From Congeria kusceri (lineage: Eukaryota; Mollusca; Bivalvia; Myida; Dreissenidae), in assembly GCA_027627225.1 (NCBI GenBank), contig CM051029.1, positions 76,173,578 through 76,237,577 on the forward strand: a stretch of DNA of 64,000 nucleotides, in the 5' to 3' direction. The position numbers and the translations under genes are program-made. Below the pieces are notes generated by a model that saw only the letters and a program-made list of their open reading frames with translations, did not search any database and was not told where the DNA came from. Below, piece after piece: positions 1 to 11,135 of the stretch (the stretch's first letter is position 1; every line of letters starts with the position of its first letter).

Positions 1-153
1 TCACGATTTCCTCGTGCTTAGTAGTTATCGATCGGAGCAGCAAACTGTGCACGAGGATATCGTGACATTTCTTTGTAAAGTCCCTGTCCGTAGCCTTTTC
101 CCATTTCTACAACAACAACAACTCTCTTTTTTTTAATTCTTTTTTTTTAAATT

Positions 154-246
154 GTCGCAATGTCACTCTAAGACATGTCGCATTGTCACTCTAACACATG
201 TCGCATTGTCACTCTAATACATGTCGCATTGTCACTCTTTTACATG
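154..246. repeat. 23-bp minisatellite, 4 copies
   Basis: GTCGCA(A/T)TGTCACTCT recurs at 154, 177, 200 and 223, an exact 23-bp period; the last copy runs into TTTTACATGTGCGACA. Single-base changes separate the copies. The short open frame across it is a product of the repeat and shows no protein character. Confidence 0.9.
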
Positions 247-1309
247 TGCGACAATGATATGCTTCAAATATTTTGGTATATGTTTAAAATAAAATATTAC
301 GACATTGAAAAAAACAACAACAACAACAGCACTATTCATACTTATACCAATACTGCTACAATTACTGATTTAATTAGCGTTATTACTTTTATTTATTTAC
401 TATTTACCCGTTGTACAAATGCAGAATACTGACCTTGTTCCAAGATTACATTGTCTTATTAACGACGAGTCACAGTTTGTGAATTGACCAATATTTCACT
501 GTCAGTGTGTTTCTGTTAGGTCTCTATATTAGAAAATCGGAATGTTTTCCTAAATTTAAGTTAATAATGCCTGGTTTTAATTTGTGGTTACGTTAACATC
601 GCGTGCATAAAATACACATTAATTTTCTATTGAGTGAAAAGCGTAGGCGTTATTAACGTAATGGAATTTCTCGTTAGTACTTAAATCAAAAGATGTAACT
701 TTACGTGAACTCAGCGCTTGTTGCTCTAAGAATCGCGCTGAGGCGGGCAATTAATTCTCCGGCTCTGTCCTAACTACGTGAGGTGGATAGGTCGCGAGTT
801 CGAGTCCCTAGTTTCCGCGACTCAGTGGAGTTCAGTGACCATAGGCAGTGTGGTACTGAAATGGCTATGGCAGTGTTCCGCGACATCAACACCACCAAGC
901 ATACTGCCAATTAAAGCCAGTTCGTTTTCCATTTCATGCTGAACATATGCAATTTGACATGGTTCACCGGGACAAGGTGTTCGATTACTCGTTGTATAAA
1001 AAGCCTTCATACATACATTGTTCGCTATAGCGGTATCGTAAAAAAGATAGCGACCAGAAATGATTTTCAATATTTCATTTTTTTATAGATTGCATAGCAG
1101 TTGAAGGACAGTTCTCTTAAGTATCAACAGAAACACAACTTACAAACAAACTTACATCTACCTTACTTGTGTGTTACTGTATGAAAAATAATGGATCATC
1201 GGTTGTGAACATGTGTGCATGAATGTTCTAAGTCGCTTTCTGAATCAAATGTATGGTTGTGTCGCATTTTTGAGTTAAACCATTCTTTTTTTACTTCGTT
1301 GTATTACGT
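247..1309. other. No gene recognised
   Basis: AT-rich sequence. Near 790-815 a GTTCGAGTCC word resembles a tRNA B box, but no matching A box or stems were found. A minus-strand 82-codon frame at 822-1070 has no domain I recognise and no convincing splice sites. Confidence 0.5.
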
Positions 1310-1583
1310 GATAGCAAGTGGTACGTAGTTGTGTCGCTTTATTGTGCAACGCAGTTGTGACGCGTGATTGTGTAACGCAGTTGTGACGTGTGATTGTGTA
1401 ACGTAGTTGTGTCGCGTGATTGTGTTAAGTAGTTGTGTCACGTGATTGTGTTAAGTAGTTGTTTCGCGTGATTGTGTAACGCAGTTGTGACGCGTGATTG
1501 TGTAACGCAGTTGTGACGCGTGATTGTGTAACGTAGTTGTGGCGCGTGATTGTGTAAAATAGTTGTGTCGGGTGATTATGTTA
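1310..1583. repeat. 26-bp satellite array, left part (GCGTGATTG subtype)
   Basis: About ten tandem 26-bp units of the form ACG(C/T)AGTTGTG(A/T)CGCG followed by TGATTGTGTA. This is the left end of a 3.3-kb array that continues at 2259 after an inserted element. The repeated words vary by a few bases from unit to unit, so the array is old enough to have diverged. Confidence 0.92.
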
Positions 1584-2258
1584 TGCCTAGGTCACACACA
1601 GAACGGACATCGTACGATTTTAAACAAATTTGCGACATCTTACAGGCGCCGCGCGATTTTAATATTTTTTGCTTCGCGTGTTCACGAAATCAAGCGGGCG
1701 CCGGACGTTTTCGCTGACTGACATTGGAAACAAACAGTTTGAGCAACGGGCGGTGACCGGCCGATGACCGGACGACGCCCGTGCGGTGAATATATGAATC
1801 GGCGCAGGATGACTGCAACTAAAATGTATTGATAAAGGTATCGAGTCTATTTATCGACAAAACGGGGGCCGCCCTGTGCCTCTACAGGCACCATCCGAGA
1901 CCTTGGCGATAACTGTACATTGGTCGGCGCCAGGAAGATTCCTGCACAATAACCGTTGAAATCGGACGATGTTTTTACGTAGAAAATTCGTACGGTCACC
2001 GCCCGATACAAGAAAATGCCGTCCGGTGATCGAACGGTTCCCGGCCGACGTGATTTCGATCTGCCTGACCCCGAAAAACATCACCCGGTCGCCGTTAACT
2101 TTTAAGTATTCATTAAACTTTGACGGGCGCCGTCCGATGAGCAAATTTGTCAACTGCAACCGCCCGATTGCAACTGCTTTGCGGGCACTGCCCGATATTG
2201 CCCGATTTTGAGTAAACAGACGCCGTCTGGCGGCAGTTTTTTATTTATGACTGGGGCA
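1584..2258. mobile_element. 675-bp non-autonomous TIR element inside the 26-bp array (TTA target duplication)
   Basis: The 26-bp periodicity stops at 1583 and resumes at 2259. TTA lies at 1581-1583 and again at 2259-2261, and removing the insert plus one TTA restores a normal array unit. The ends are TGCCTAGGTCAC and, as reverse complement of the right end, TGCCCCAGTCAT, an imperfect inverted repeat. The inside is GC-rich with recurring CGCCCG, GCCGTCCG and CCGGCCGATGA words, unlike the surrounding DNA. A 3-bp TTA/TAA duplication is known for PIF/Harbinger elements, which suggests but does not prove that assignment. Two overlapping frames (1851-2159 minus, 1969-2211 plus) are short and show no transposase motif. 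Confidence 0.75.
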
Positions 2259-4675
2259 TTACGTAGTGGTGTTGCGTGATTGTGTCGCGTGATTGTATAA
2301 CGAAGGGGCGTCGCGTGATTGTGTAACGTAGTTGTGTCGCGTGATTGTGCAACGTTGTTGTTTCGCGTGCTTGTGATACGTCTTTGTGTCGCCTGGTTGT
2401 GTAACGTAGTTGTGTAACGTCGTTGTGTCGCGTAGTTGTGTAAAATTGGTGTGTCCTGTAATTGTGTGTTGTAGTTGTGCCGCCTTGTTGTGTTACGTCA
2501 TTCTGATGTTTGTGTTACGTAGTTGTGATGCCTTGTTGTGTTACGTTGTTGTGATGCCTGGTAGTGTTACGTAGTTGTGATGCATAGTTGTGTTACGTAG
2601 TTGTGATGCCTGGTTGTTTTACGTAGTTGTGATGCTTGGTTGTGTTACGTAGTTGTGATGCCTGGCTGTGTTACGTCATTTTGATGCCTGGTTGTGTTAC
2701 GTAGTTGTTATGCCTGGTTGTGTTACGTAGCTGTGATGCCTGGTTGTGTTACATAGTTGTGATGCCTAATTGTGTTACGTAGTTGTGATGCCTAGTTGTG
2801 TTACGTCGTTCTGATGCCTAGTTGTGTTACGTCGTTCTGATGCCTAGTTGTGTTACATCTTTCTTATGCCTAGTTGTATGACGTCGTTCTGATGCCTAAA
2901 TGTGTTTCGTCGTTCTGATGCCTAGTTGTATGACGTCGTTCTGATGCCTAAATGTGTTTCGTCTTTCTGATACCTTATTGTGTTACGTAGTTGTGATGCC
3001 TAGTTGTGTTTCGTCGTTCTGATGCCTAGTTGTGTTAGGTCGTTCTGATGACTAGTTGTTTTACGTCCTTCTGATGCCTAGTTGTTTTAGGTCGTTCTGA
3101 TGCCTAGTTGTGTTACGTCCTTCTGATGCCTAAATGTGTTTCGTCGTTCTGATGCTTGGCTGTGTTACGTCGTTCTTATGCCTGGTTGTGTTACGTCTTT
3201 CTGATGCCTGGTTGTGTGACGTCGTTCTGATGCCTGGTTGTGTTACGTCGTTCTGATGCCTGGTTGTGTAACGTAGTTGTGGTGCCTGGTTGTGTTACGT
3301 CGTTCTGATGCCTGGTTGTGTTACGTCGTTCTGATGCCTTATTGTGTTAGGTCGTTCTGATGCCTAGTTGTGTTACGTCGTTCTGATGCTTAAATGTGTT
3401 ACGTCTTTCTGATCCCTAATTGTGTTACGTCGTTCTGATGCCTACTTGTGTTACGTCGTTCTGATGCCTAGTTATGTTACGTCGTTCTGATGCTTAAATA
3501 TGTTACGTCGTTCTGATGCCTAGTTGTGCTACGTCGTTATGATGCCTAGTTGTGTTACGTCGTTCTGATGCTTAGTTGTGTTACGTCGTTCTGATGCCTA
3601 ATTGTGTTACGTCGTTCTGATGCCTAGTTGTATTACGTCGTTCAGATGCTTGGTTGTGTTACGTCGTTCTGATGCATGGTTGTGTTACACAGTTCTGATG
3701 CCTAGTTGTATTACGTCGTTCTGATGCCTGGTTGTGTTACGTCGTTCTGATGCCTAGTTGTGTTACGTCGTTCCGATGCCTGGTTGTGTTACGTCGTTCT
3801 GATGCCTGGTTGTGTTACATTGTTGTGATGCCTGGTAGTGTTACAGAGTTGTGATGCCTGGTTGTGTTACGTCGTTCTGATGCCTGGTTGTGTTACGTCG
3901 TTCTGATTTCTAGTTGTGTTACGTCGTTCTGATGCCTGGTTGTGTTACGTCGTTCTGATGCCTAAATGTGTTTCGTCGTTCTGATGCCGAGTTGTGTTAC
4001 GTCGTTATGATGCCTAGTTGTGTTTCGTCGTTCTGATGCCTAGTTGTGTTACGTCGTTCTGATGCCTAGTTATGTTACGTCGTTCTGATGCCTAGTTGTG
4101 TTACGTCGTTCTGATGCCTATTTGTGTTAGGTCGTTCTGATGCCTGGTTGTGTTACGTCGTTCTGATGCCTGGTTGTGTTACGTCGTTCTGATGCCTAAT
4201 TGTGTAACGTCGTTTTGATGCCTAGTTGTGTTACGTCGTTCTTATGCCTAGTTGTGTTACGTCGTTCTGATGCTTAATTGTGTTACGTCGTTCTGATGCC
4301 TAGTTGTGTTACGTCGTTATGATGCCTAATTGTGTTACGTCGTTCTGATGCCTAATTGTGTTACGTCGTTCTGATGCCTAATTGTGTTACGTAGTTGTGA
4401 TGCCTAGTTGTGTTGCGTCGTTCTGATGCCTAATTGTGTTACGTCGTTCTGATGCCTGTGTTGTGTTTACGTCGTTTTGTCGCCTGGTTGTGTAACGGCG
4501 TAGTCTCGCCGTGTCGTATTCCGTCGTTGTGTGGCCCGGTTGTGTTCCGTCATTGTGTCTCCTTGTTGCATTCCGTCGTTGTGTCGTCCGGTTGGGTTCC
4601 GTCGTTGTGTCGCCCGGCTGGGTTCAGTCGTTGTTTTGCCTGGTTGTGTTAAGCCGCTGTGTCACTTGGCTGTGA
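2259..4675. repeat. 26-bp satellite array, right part (TCTGATGCC subtype)
   Basis: Roughly 90 tandem 26-bp units, most close to TTACGTCGTTCTGATGCC followed by TAGTTGTG. The first few units (2262-2450) still resemble the left part, with GCGTGATTG; a transition zone uses GTAGTTGTGATGCC, then the GTCGTTCTGATGCC form dominates from about 2800. The last 200 bases (4460-4675) degrade into a related TCGTTGTGTCGCC form. No promoter or coding function can be seen. Confidence 0.95.
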
Positions 4676-4843
4676 CATTAAATTAAATTAAAAATAATGT
4701 GTTGATTACATTTGTGTATTAGCTATTCTAACACGACACGAGCTAAATTTCCGTCAATAAACAACTCGAAAAAGTAGTTCCGAAACTGTAAATATAGTTC
4801 GCATCGCAATTTGCAGAAAATGTTGTCTGGTCATGTTAGAATC

Positions 4844-5371
4844 GAAATAAATTTCGCTTTAGCGTTGTTTATCTGTAAATAAACAACGAGTGTTTGGTCT
4901 GATGCGTGTATATTTAACCACTCGGGCGTGTGTGTGTGTGTGTGTGTATTTTGAAGTTTATGAGATCCTTCCGCGCCTGAGGCTGCATTATGTGAAGACC
5001 CAGAGTGTGTCCAAGCATTCATACCTAATTAACTGACTAGAGACTCACGAAAGTTGGGACGAATTTTGAATCATAGCTGCAATTTCCAGCTATTTATTTT
5101 TTTAGTGAAAGATATTGTAATTTTGGTGTGGTCTTGTCCTGTGGGGGGGGGAGTACCCGGAGGAAACCCCACCTGTCCGGTATTGTGACCACCAACCAAA
5201 CTCACATGCGCCGGGAGTGGAAAACGAACCCGGGATGCCTAGGTGAGAAGCGCGTGTACCAACCACTGCGCTAGCCGGAACGCCGTCGTGGTTTATATAC
5301 GCATCATACGCATCAAAACTCAAAATCGTTGTTTATTTACAGATAAGCAACTGAAAATCGAAATTTATTTC
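4844..5371. mobile_element. Inverted-repeat element with 46-bp arms
   Basis: The arms 4844-4889 and 5326-5371 are inverted copies of each other, matching at 41 of 46 positions. Each holds a nested palindrome (GTTGTTTAT, spacer, ATAAACAAC in the left arm). The 436 bases between hold a GT microsatellite (about 4927-4948) and a SINE on the minus strand. Related palindromic cores occur at 46,555 and 57,359-57,488, so this is a dispersed family. No target duplication was recognised. Confidence 0.65.
5120..5300 (-). mobile_element. tRNA-derived SINE, minus strand
   Basis: Read on the minus strand it begins with a tRNA-like head, GGCTAGCGCAGTGGTTGG (A-box-like), then CCCGGGTTCG (B-box-like), and goes on to GAGTTTGGTTGGTGGTCAC and CACCTGTCCGG/GGTTTCCTCCGGG words. 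From memory this body resembles conserved central domains of molluscan V- or Meta-type SINEs; the exact family cannot be fixed here. It lies inside the inverted-repeat element and abuts a G9 run. Confidence 0.65.
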
Positions 5372-5769
5372 ATAAATAGATAAAAACAACAACAAAAATA
5401 ATGTTTACGCCAAATGCTTGAATCATGACAGTATACTAGTACTGCCATCTGCATCTGGCTCTATTGGTGGACTGCAACAATACAAGACGTGATTTGCGTA
5501 AGATCAGTGTTAAATTTCTGTAAATGTGCTTGGGTTGTACTATTGATGAGAATTTTAGCTTATTTTTATTTAAGCTCGATTGTGTCGAAAGCCTGAGCTT
5601 GAGACACTTTCAAATCAGTTTTTTTATTAAAAGCCAGTACTAACTTAACGGGCATGGGCGTAATGATTTTGTTTTATTTTAAAGTATAAGCTTACGATTA
5701 ACGTTATATTTCTGTTGATTTGTTTTAGTTGTACTGTTGATAAGAATTTAGTTTTGTTTCAAAATATTT

Positions 5770-5946
5770 GAGCTCAATTATGTCGCAAACCTGTGGTTGA
5801 GACACTCTCAAGTGCGTTTTCTAGGTAAAGCTAGTAATTGGTGTCTTTGAGAAAGTTCTCTCAAACGCTCATCTGGCAGGGATGGAACTCCGGGCCTTCC
5901 TATCGCAAGGCGAACACCATATCATTTACAGCACTATCACCTCACT
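5770..5946 (-). mobile_element. tRNA-derived SINE copy (family of 54,257)
   Basis: On the minus strand it reads from a degenerate tRNA-like head, through TATGGTGTTCGCCTTGCGAT, to a tail with GACACCAATTACTAG and AGCTCAATTATGTCGCAAACC words. The same order of segments occurs at 6410-6596 and 54,257-54,460. A tail-only fragment of the same family lies just before it at about 5572-5650. Confidence 0.7.
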
Positions 5947-6409
5947 GAGAATTTAATTGGTTCGTTAAAACCTTAAAATATATGATTATATATACAAATA
6001 AATAGCAATACGATGAATAACGAAAATAATAGGTTGAACATTAAAATTATTTTAATAGTCTTATTTTTAACATCGTACTCTATTTGTACAAAAGTCTGTT
6101 CAATGTTGAACTAATTTCAGCAATTTAAGAAGCCATTGTAGCAGTTTCATAATCGCAGACGACAACACAATCTAAATGGCGACAATGAGGCATGCGCAGA
6201 AAACAAATCGAGGACAACATCAACTGATTAAACTAGCACAGGCGAAATGTTTTTGATATATTTTAAATTATAACTATAAAAGTCGTGATTTGCGTAAATA
6301 AATATTAAAATAAGAATAAAAGCCGGGATTTGCGAAAAATCTACGTTATATTTCTTCATTTCATATTAGGTTGTACTAAGGAGAAAATGGTTTTTAAAAG
6401 TTATTTATT

Positions 6410-6596
6410 TAAGTTCGATTGTGTCGAAAGCCTTTGGGTAATTGAGACACGTTCAAGTCCCGTCTTCTGGGTAGAACCAGTACTTGGTGTCTTTTTGAGA
6501 AATGCTTTCGAACGCTCTCCTGGTAGGTATCGAACACGGGACCTCCCGATCGCAAGGCGGACACCATATCAACTACACCACTGCGACTCCACCGAA
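6410..6596 (-). mobile_element. tRNA-derived SINE copy (family of 54,257)
   Basis: The minus strand starts with a head containing GTCGCAGTGGTGTAGTTGAT and CCCGTGTTCGATACC (A- and B-box-like), then GACACCAAGTACTGG, TTCTACCCAGAAG and a tail ending CTTTCGACACAATCG. It is closest to the plus-strand copy at 54,257. Its GTAGAACCAGTACTTGG segment is the sequence that appears in tandem at 62,680-63,555. The short frames crossing it on both strands are not genes. Confidence 0.75.
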
Positions 6597-7319
6597 ATTT
6601 CAAGTGGTTCGTTATAACTTTAAAAATGTAGCTAAATATACATTGCAGCACAATACGTGATGATGACAGCCCCACTATCTCCCCATCGTGCAGTAGAGAC
6701 TGCCATTGGTCAAACCAGCCACCGACGAAGTTGTTCTAGCCGCAACGCCACTAATTCTTAAGGGAGCAGTATCCATTGTCAACAACGACCGAAGGAGTCC
6801 TACTACAAGACATAAAACGGCAGGTATATGAATGGAATTATTTTTAATAACTGGACGGTTTTCCACAGGTTTTCACTGCGGCTAATTACAAGCTATTTAA
6901 AAGTTAAATGTTTTCTTTTAAGCGCAAGTTAACATCAGTTGAACAGCGCTTGACGAATGCATGAATAACATTATTTGGGACTAATCCCATATTTTGGTTA
7001 TTTAATTTGGTTCGACTATTCGCAAGTTCAAAAGTTGAATAAAACCGCTGCGTCGAAAACATGTTTGTAACGATACATACAGATTATTGTGATGGTGGTC
7101 ATTGTGCCTTGGTACTATTTTGTTATGAAATTGTAATGATAATGCTGTAGTTTATTTCAAATCCATTTACAGAAACTAACGAAAATCGTAATTTTCGATT
7201 TGCAAATACACTGCAGTGGTCTGTATTTATGTCGTTTGATTTACATGTATCGATTCGTCCATGTTTATAACGATACTCACTTGCATTTTACCGAATGATT
7301 ATACTGGTTTCAATGCAGA
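6597..7319. other. No gene recognised
   Basis: AT-rich sequence without repeats, splice-flanked frames or RNA features that I could identify. Confidence 0.4.
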
Positions 7320-7665
7320 CTAACAACCAGACCCCGATGCCGGCGACAACCAGCGGATGATATCGGCGTCAAGCAGCGGAGATTCAGACGACGATCAGCA
7401 CTTGATGCCGACGATAACCAGCGGACAATGCCGATGACAACCAGCGGACGATGCCGACAACAATCCGCGTACGATGCCGACGACAATTCGCGTACGATGC
7501 CGATGACAACCAGCGGACGATGCCGACGATAGCCAACGGACGATGGCGATGACAACCAGCGGACGATGCCGGCGACAATCAGCACTCGATGCCGATGACA
7601 ACCAGCGGACAGTGCCGGCGACAATTAGCACTCGATGCCGACGACAACCAGTGGACGATGCAGAC
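7320..7665. repeat. 23-bp minisatellite
   Basis: About fifteen units of ACGATGCCGATGACAACCAG plus CGG, with variants (GGCGACAATCAGCACTCG, GACAACAATCCGCGT). Because 23 is not a multiple of three and the unit lacks stops on the minus strand, three overlapping minus-strand frames of 64-104 codons appear; these are repeat artefacts and not genes. Confidence 0.9.
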
Positions 7666-7940
7666 CACGAGCATAAATGGTAATTTTGTAAAGTGTATTT
7701 TCAAGAATTCACGTGAAATATAGCTGCAATTAGAAAACGATCAAATATTAATGATATGCAGGGTTATTAACAGTTGTAAGAATGCGATGTCGTCTATGGT
7801 TTAATAAATTATTAAAAATCTGGTAAAATATTTGAAAATAACATTTTTTTTTTACAATAAAGCACGGTTTCATCATGTTGGTGCTACAAATATGTTTGAT
7901 ATGACGATAATTTATGATGATAATATAATATTATTATTTT

Positions 7941-8034
7941 GATGATGATGATAATGGTGGTGGCGGTGGTGGTGGTGGTGATGGTGGTGGTGATGGTGAT
8001 GGTGATGGTGATGGTGATGATGATGATGATGATT
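7941..8034. repeat. TGG/TGA trinucleotide microsatellite
   Basis: A mixed run of GAT, GGT and GGC triplets, purine-rich on the plus strand. Confidence 0.95.
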
Positions 8035-9240
8035 ATCAAACTTTTATTATCCATACATAGGCAAGAAGTCTAAATTATTGTACATCTACTTTCTTCTCTT
8101 GCAGAAATGCCCTAAATGGAAAAGCACGGTTACCAAAAAGATGAGGAACAACACATGATCGAAGCGTCATAGGAAAACGGACAATAAATTATGTAACATA
8201 ATGAACGATGCATTATCGATACGTGAAGGAAACAGACAGATCATTTCCTTGACGAATTCAAATATACCCATATAAGCATGATAATCATTGTATACTTAAG
8301 GCCATTACAACGCAACTTATGGTTCGATTATGACTTCAAACTATTTTACTGGGAGAAATATTTCTGCTTTATTCGACCATACCATTAAACTAAAGGCCAG
8401 TCACCTGGTTTAATCCAGCACGCTGATGTTAAACAAATAATCACTACTCTGAATAAAAAAAAACAGCATAGTTTCCAAAAAGTTGCAGTTAAAATGGTCT
8501 AGCACTAGCAATTCATTGACACGTGATGTTAGACTTGAAAGATAACATACGAAAAATGTTATCATGCTCTATGCAACTGGAGAAATTTGAATTCTTAATA
8601 CTAAACGAATGCAAACATTTTAGATAATTTGTTTCTATTATACATTCGACCTGTTAATTATGACGACTACAGTATTTATTATATTCTATATTGTGATAAT
8701 AGTTGTTTACATTTTATGCAATTTCAAACTGTTAATAGCTCTAGTAGCAAATTAATAGTAACAGTCAACTGTTCAGGAAATCCAGCAACAGCGCAACAAC
8801 ATGTTACTGGTTCTTGTGTATTATATGATTTTTTTTTAAGGTACAGATTTAGTTACAAATTTAAAGTAACGAATCCTTATTGAATATTTTTAACAATCGA
8901 CAAATAAATGCACATGTATTTACAAAAACATATATTTTGATGACTTGTCATACTAAAAAAACAAATACTGAATAACTGCTGCTCATGGCGTTGTTTTTGG
9001 ATTAAGTACAAGTTGATAAATATTTCGTTTTTTATTAACGCTATAGCAATGAAAACAGTTACGCTGTTGAAAAGTTTAATGTGTTTTTATTTTAAAGTTT
9101 TGTTAATTACAGATTTGGAAGCTGTAATTATACTTTGAAATTTTAGCTGCGTTATACATCGTGTTTTTTAGTATTTCGATCGATATGAATGTACATTTCG
9201 GTAATACTAGTAAGAGATCAAATACAATTAATGAATTAAT
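8035..9240. other. No gene recognised
   Basis: AT-rich sequence with short spurious frames only (for example 8629-8883). No motif or splice evidence supports a gene. Confidence 0.4.
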
Positions 9241-9414
9241 TCCAGGCAGCAGCCAACAACACAACCAAACCGGCAACATATGTTACCACAACAACCAACA
9301 TATTTCTAGAACTACAACATCAATAACAACAACAACAGCAACAGCTACTTCTACTACTACTAACGATTACTATTATTACGTCGGCTAACATTACTGCTGC
9401 TTCCATTCACTCGA

Positions 9415-9586
9415 CATTGCCTGCTGCTGCTACTACTGCTGCTGTGCTACTACTGCTGCTGCGGATACTGCTGCTTTGCTACTACTGCTGCTCTGGATAC
9501 TGTTGCTGCTGCTGTTGATTCTACAACTGCTGCTGCAACTGCCGATGAAGCTTCTACAGTTACATATGCTGCAGTTGCAACTACTG
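9415..9586. repeat. Imperfect CTG/CTA trinucleotide block
   Basis: Dominated by CTGCTGCTACTACTGCTGC-type triplets with point changes, following an AAC/ACT-rich stretch at 9245-9370. A second block of the same composition lies at 10,028-10,490. Confidence 0.9.
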
Positions 9587-9623
9587 CACTAATAACAACA
9601 ATAATAATGATAGAAATAATAAC

Positions 9624-9671
<48 letters not shown>

Positions 9672-9710
9672 TACAAGAATGACAATAACAATAATAACAA
9701 TTTCATAAAT
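9587..9710. repeat. AAT microsatellite
   Basis: AATAATAAT repeats, purest at about 9625-9670, with AAC variants at both sides. Confidence 0.93.
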
Positions 9711-9731
9711 AAATAATACAATACTAGGGTA

Positions 9732-9865
9732 GGCTCAACAAGGAGACCAGATGGCCCGAGTAGTTGCTGTGAGAGTGTGGGGAGACTTGGGAGAGAGATG
9801 TGGTTTGTGTTGTGTAGGGTAGTGTAGGGTAGACGGTGCCTCTGGTCTGGCTAGCCTTGTATGCC
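9732..9865. repeat. Imperfect inverted repeat (hairpin-like)
   Basis: The left arm (9732-9754) contains ACAAGGAGACCAGATGG and the right arm (9839-9865), read on the other strand, GGCATACAAGGCTAGCC then AGACCAGAGG, with two small gaps. The loop is G-rich with GTGTAGGGTAGTGTAGGGTA. It could be a short MITE or a foldback; no target duplication is clear. Confidence 0.4.
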
Positions 9866-10027
9866 GAGAAAAACACTTTTAAACAGTTAAAATCAGTAGG
9901 ATATCAATATGTAACATGCAAATACAAAATAAAAATTGTCGAAATAAAAGAAAAATAACATAAAACTAAACTTCTGAAATAATACATGTATGATATATTA
10001 ATCAAATAAAAAGATGCGTATTTGCTA

Positions 10028-10490
10028 TATGCAGCAGCTGCTGCTTTCTGTTGCTGCTTCTACCCATGCAACTACTGCAGCTTGAACTACTACTGCAACT
10101 ACGGAAACTACTGATGCTTCTACTGCTGTAGCTGCTACTTCTACCACTGTTACAGCTGCTACTACTGTTACATCTGATACTGCTGCTGCTGCTGCCGTTA
10201 CCTATACTGATGTTGCTATTGCATCTACTGCTGGAGATGCTGCGGCTACTACTGCTACTGCTTCTGATATATACGCAGCTGCTACAATTGATACAGTTAA
10301 AGCTGCTACTGTTGTTGTTCCTGCTACTGTTGCTGCTACTTATGAAGTTGTTACTGCTACTGTTGCTTTTGCTACTGCTCCAATTCCACTACTTACAAAG
10401 CTTCTACGTCTACTTCCACTACTTACTTCTACTATTAATATTCACACCAACCACTACCACTGCTGCTGCTGCTGTTGATGCTGGTAAAAA
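10028..10490. repeat. Imperfect CTG/CTA trinucleotide block, second copy
   Basis: The composition matches 9415-9586. The plus-strand 100-codon leucine-rich frame at 10,210-10,512 is a translation of this microsatellite and is not taken as a gene. Confidence 0.88.
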
Positions 10491-10796
10491 TTGTTGTAAT
10501 GCTACTGATTAGTGATCTTTTATAAGCAGAGTTTCAGACATTAATCGATTCCATTATTACTTTTATCGCTGCATTAGACGATTGTTATAGATTTAATCGT
10601 TCCTTTTATATGTTAACCCAAACTTTATTTGCTATCTCCGCTAATCTGATTATATTGTTGCTGTTATTTGTTTGTCTGTCTATATATTAATTAGCAACTT
10701 CTATATATTAATACGCAACTTTACGCAGAAAAGTCATCATGGATTTGCATGCAATTGTGTAGGTAGGTGAAAGTGGATCACGGAAACAAATGGTTA

Positions 10797-10950
10797 GATT
10801 TTGGTGGTGATCCGGATCATCATCTGATACAGGATATTTGAATTATTGGGAAATTAGATAAGGGAGCTAACATCACACTGAAAAATTCCATTCTTATGTG
10901 GGGTAACGTATCTTAGCCGAGGTCTGTGCTCTCCGAATGTTATTTTAGTT
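10797..10950 (+). mobile_element. RTE-like LINE 3' tail remnant
   Basis: Contains TTTTGGTGGTGATCCGGATC, then about 100 bases on CGAGGTCTGTGCTCTCCGAA. From memory this pair of words marks the 3' end of a widespread animal RTE-type LINE (usual form GGAGGTCTGCGCTCTCCGAG). No reverse transcriptase coding sequence remains beside it. A 31-bp exact direct repeat (10,670-10,700 and 11,105-11,135, TATATATTAATTAGCAACTT at its end) brackets it and may be an unusually long target duplication. Confidence 0.6.
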
Positions 10951-11135
10951 TATCTACGATAATGAAAAAAAGTAAAAATTGCATGTTTTTTCGTTTGTTC
11001 GCACAATTTCTTTCTTTATTGTTTTTATTGGTAATTTTGTTTTACGTGATTAAATAAAACATGTATAATGTGTTCATGCGTTTGTATGTTCAGTATATAC
11101 GTATGTTTGTCTGTCTATATATTAATTAGCAACTT

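Noticed and set aside
780..820. GAGTTCGAGTCCCTAG as a tRNA or SINE head
   Set aside because: B-box-like word only; no A box or stems at correct spacing.
822..1070. Minus-strand 82-codon frame with several Cys (NRTPCPGEPCQIAYVQHE)
   Set aside because: Composition is protein-like, but no splice sites or known domain could be found to support an exon.
1310..4675. Regularly repeated 26-bp units as a CRISPR array
   Set aside because: Direct tandem units without unique spacers, in eukaryotic DNA.
7310..7631. Three overlapping minus-strand frames of 64-104 codons
   Set aside because: Products of the 23-bp minisatellite lacking stops; no domain.
10210..10512. 100-codon leucine-rich frame
   Set aside because: Translation of a CTG microsatellite.
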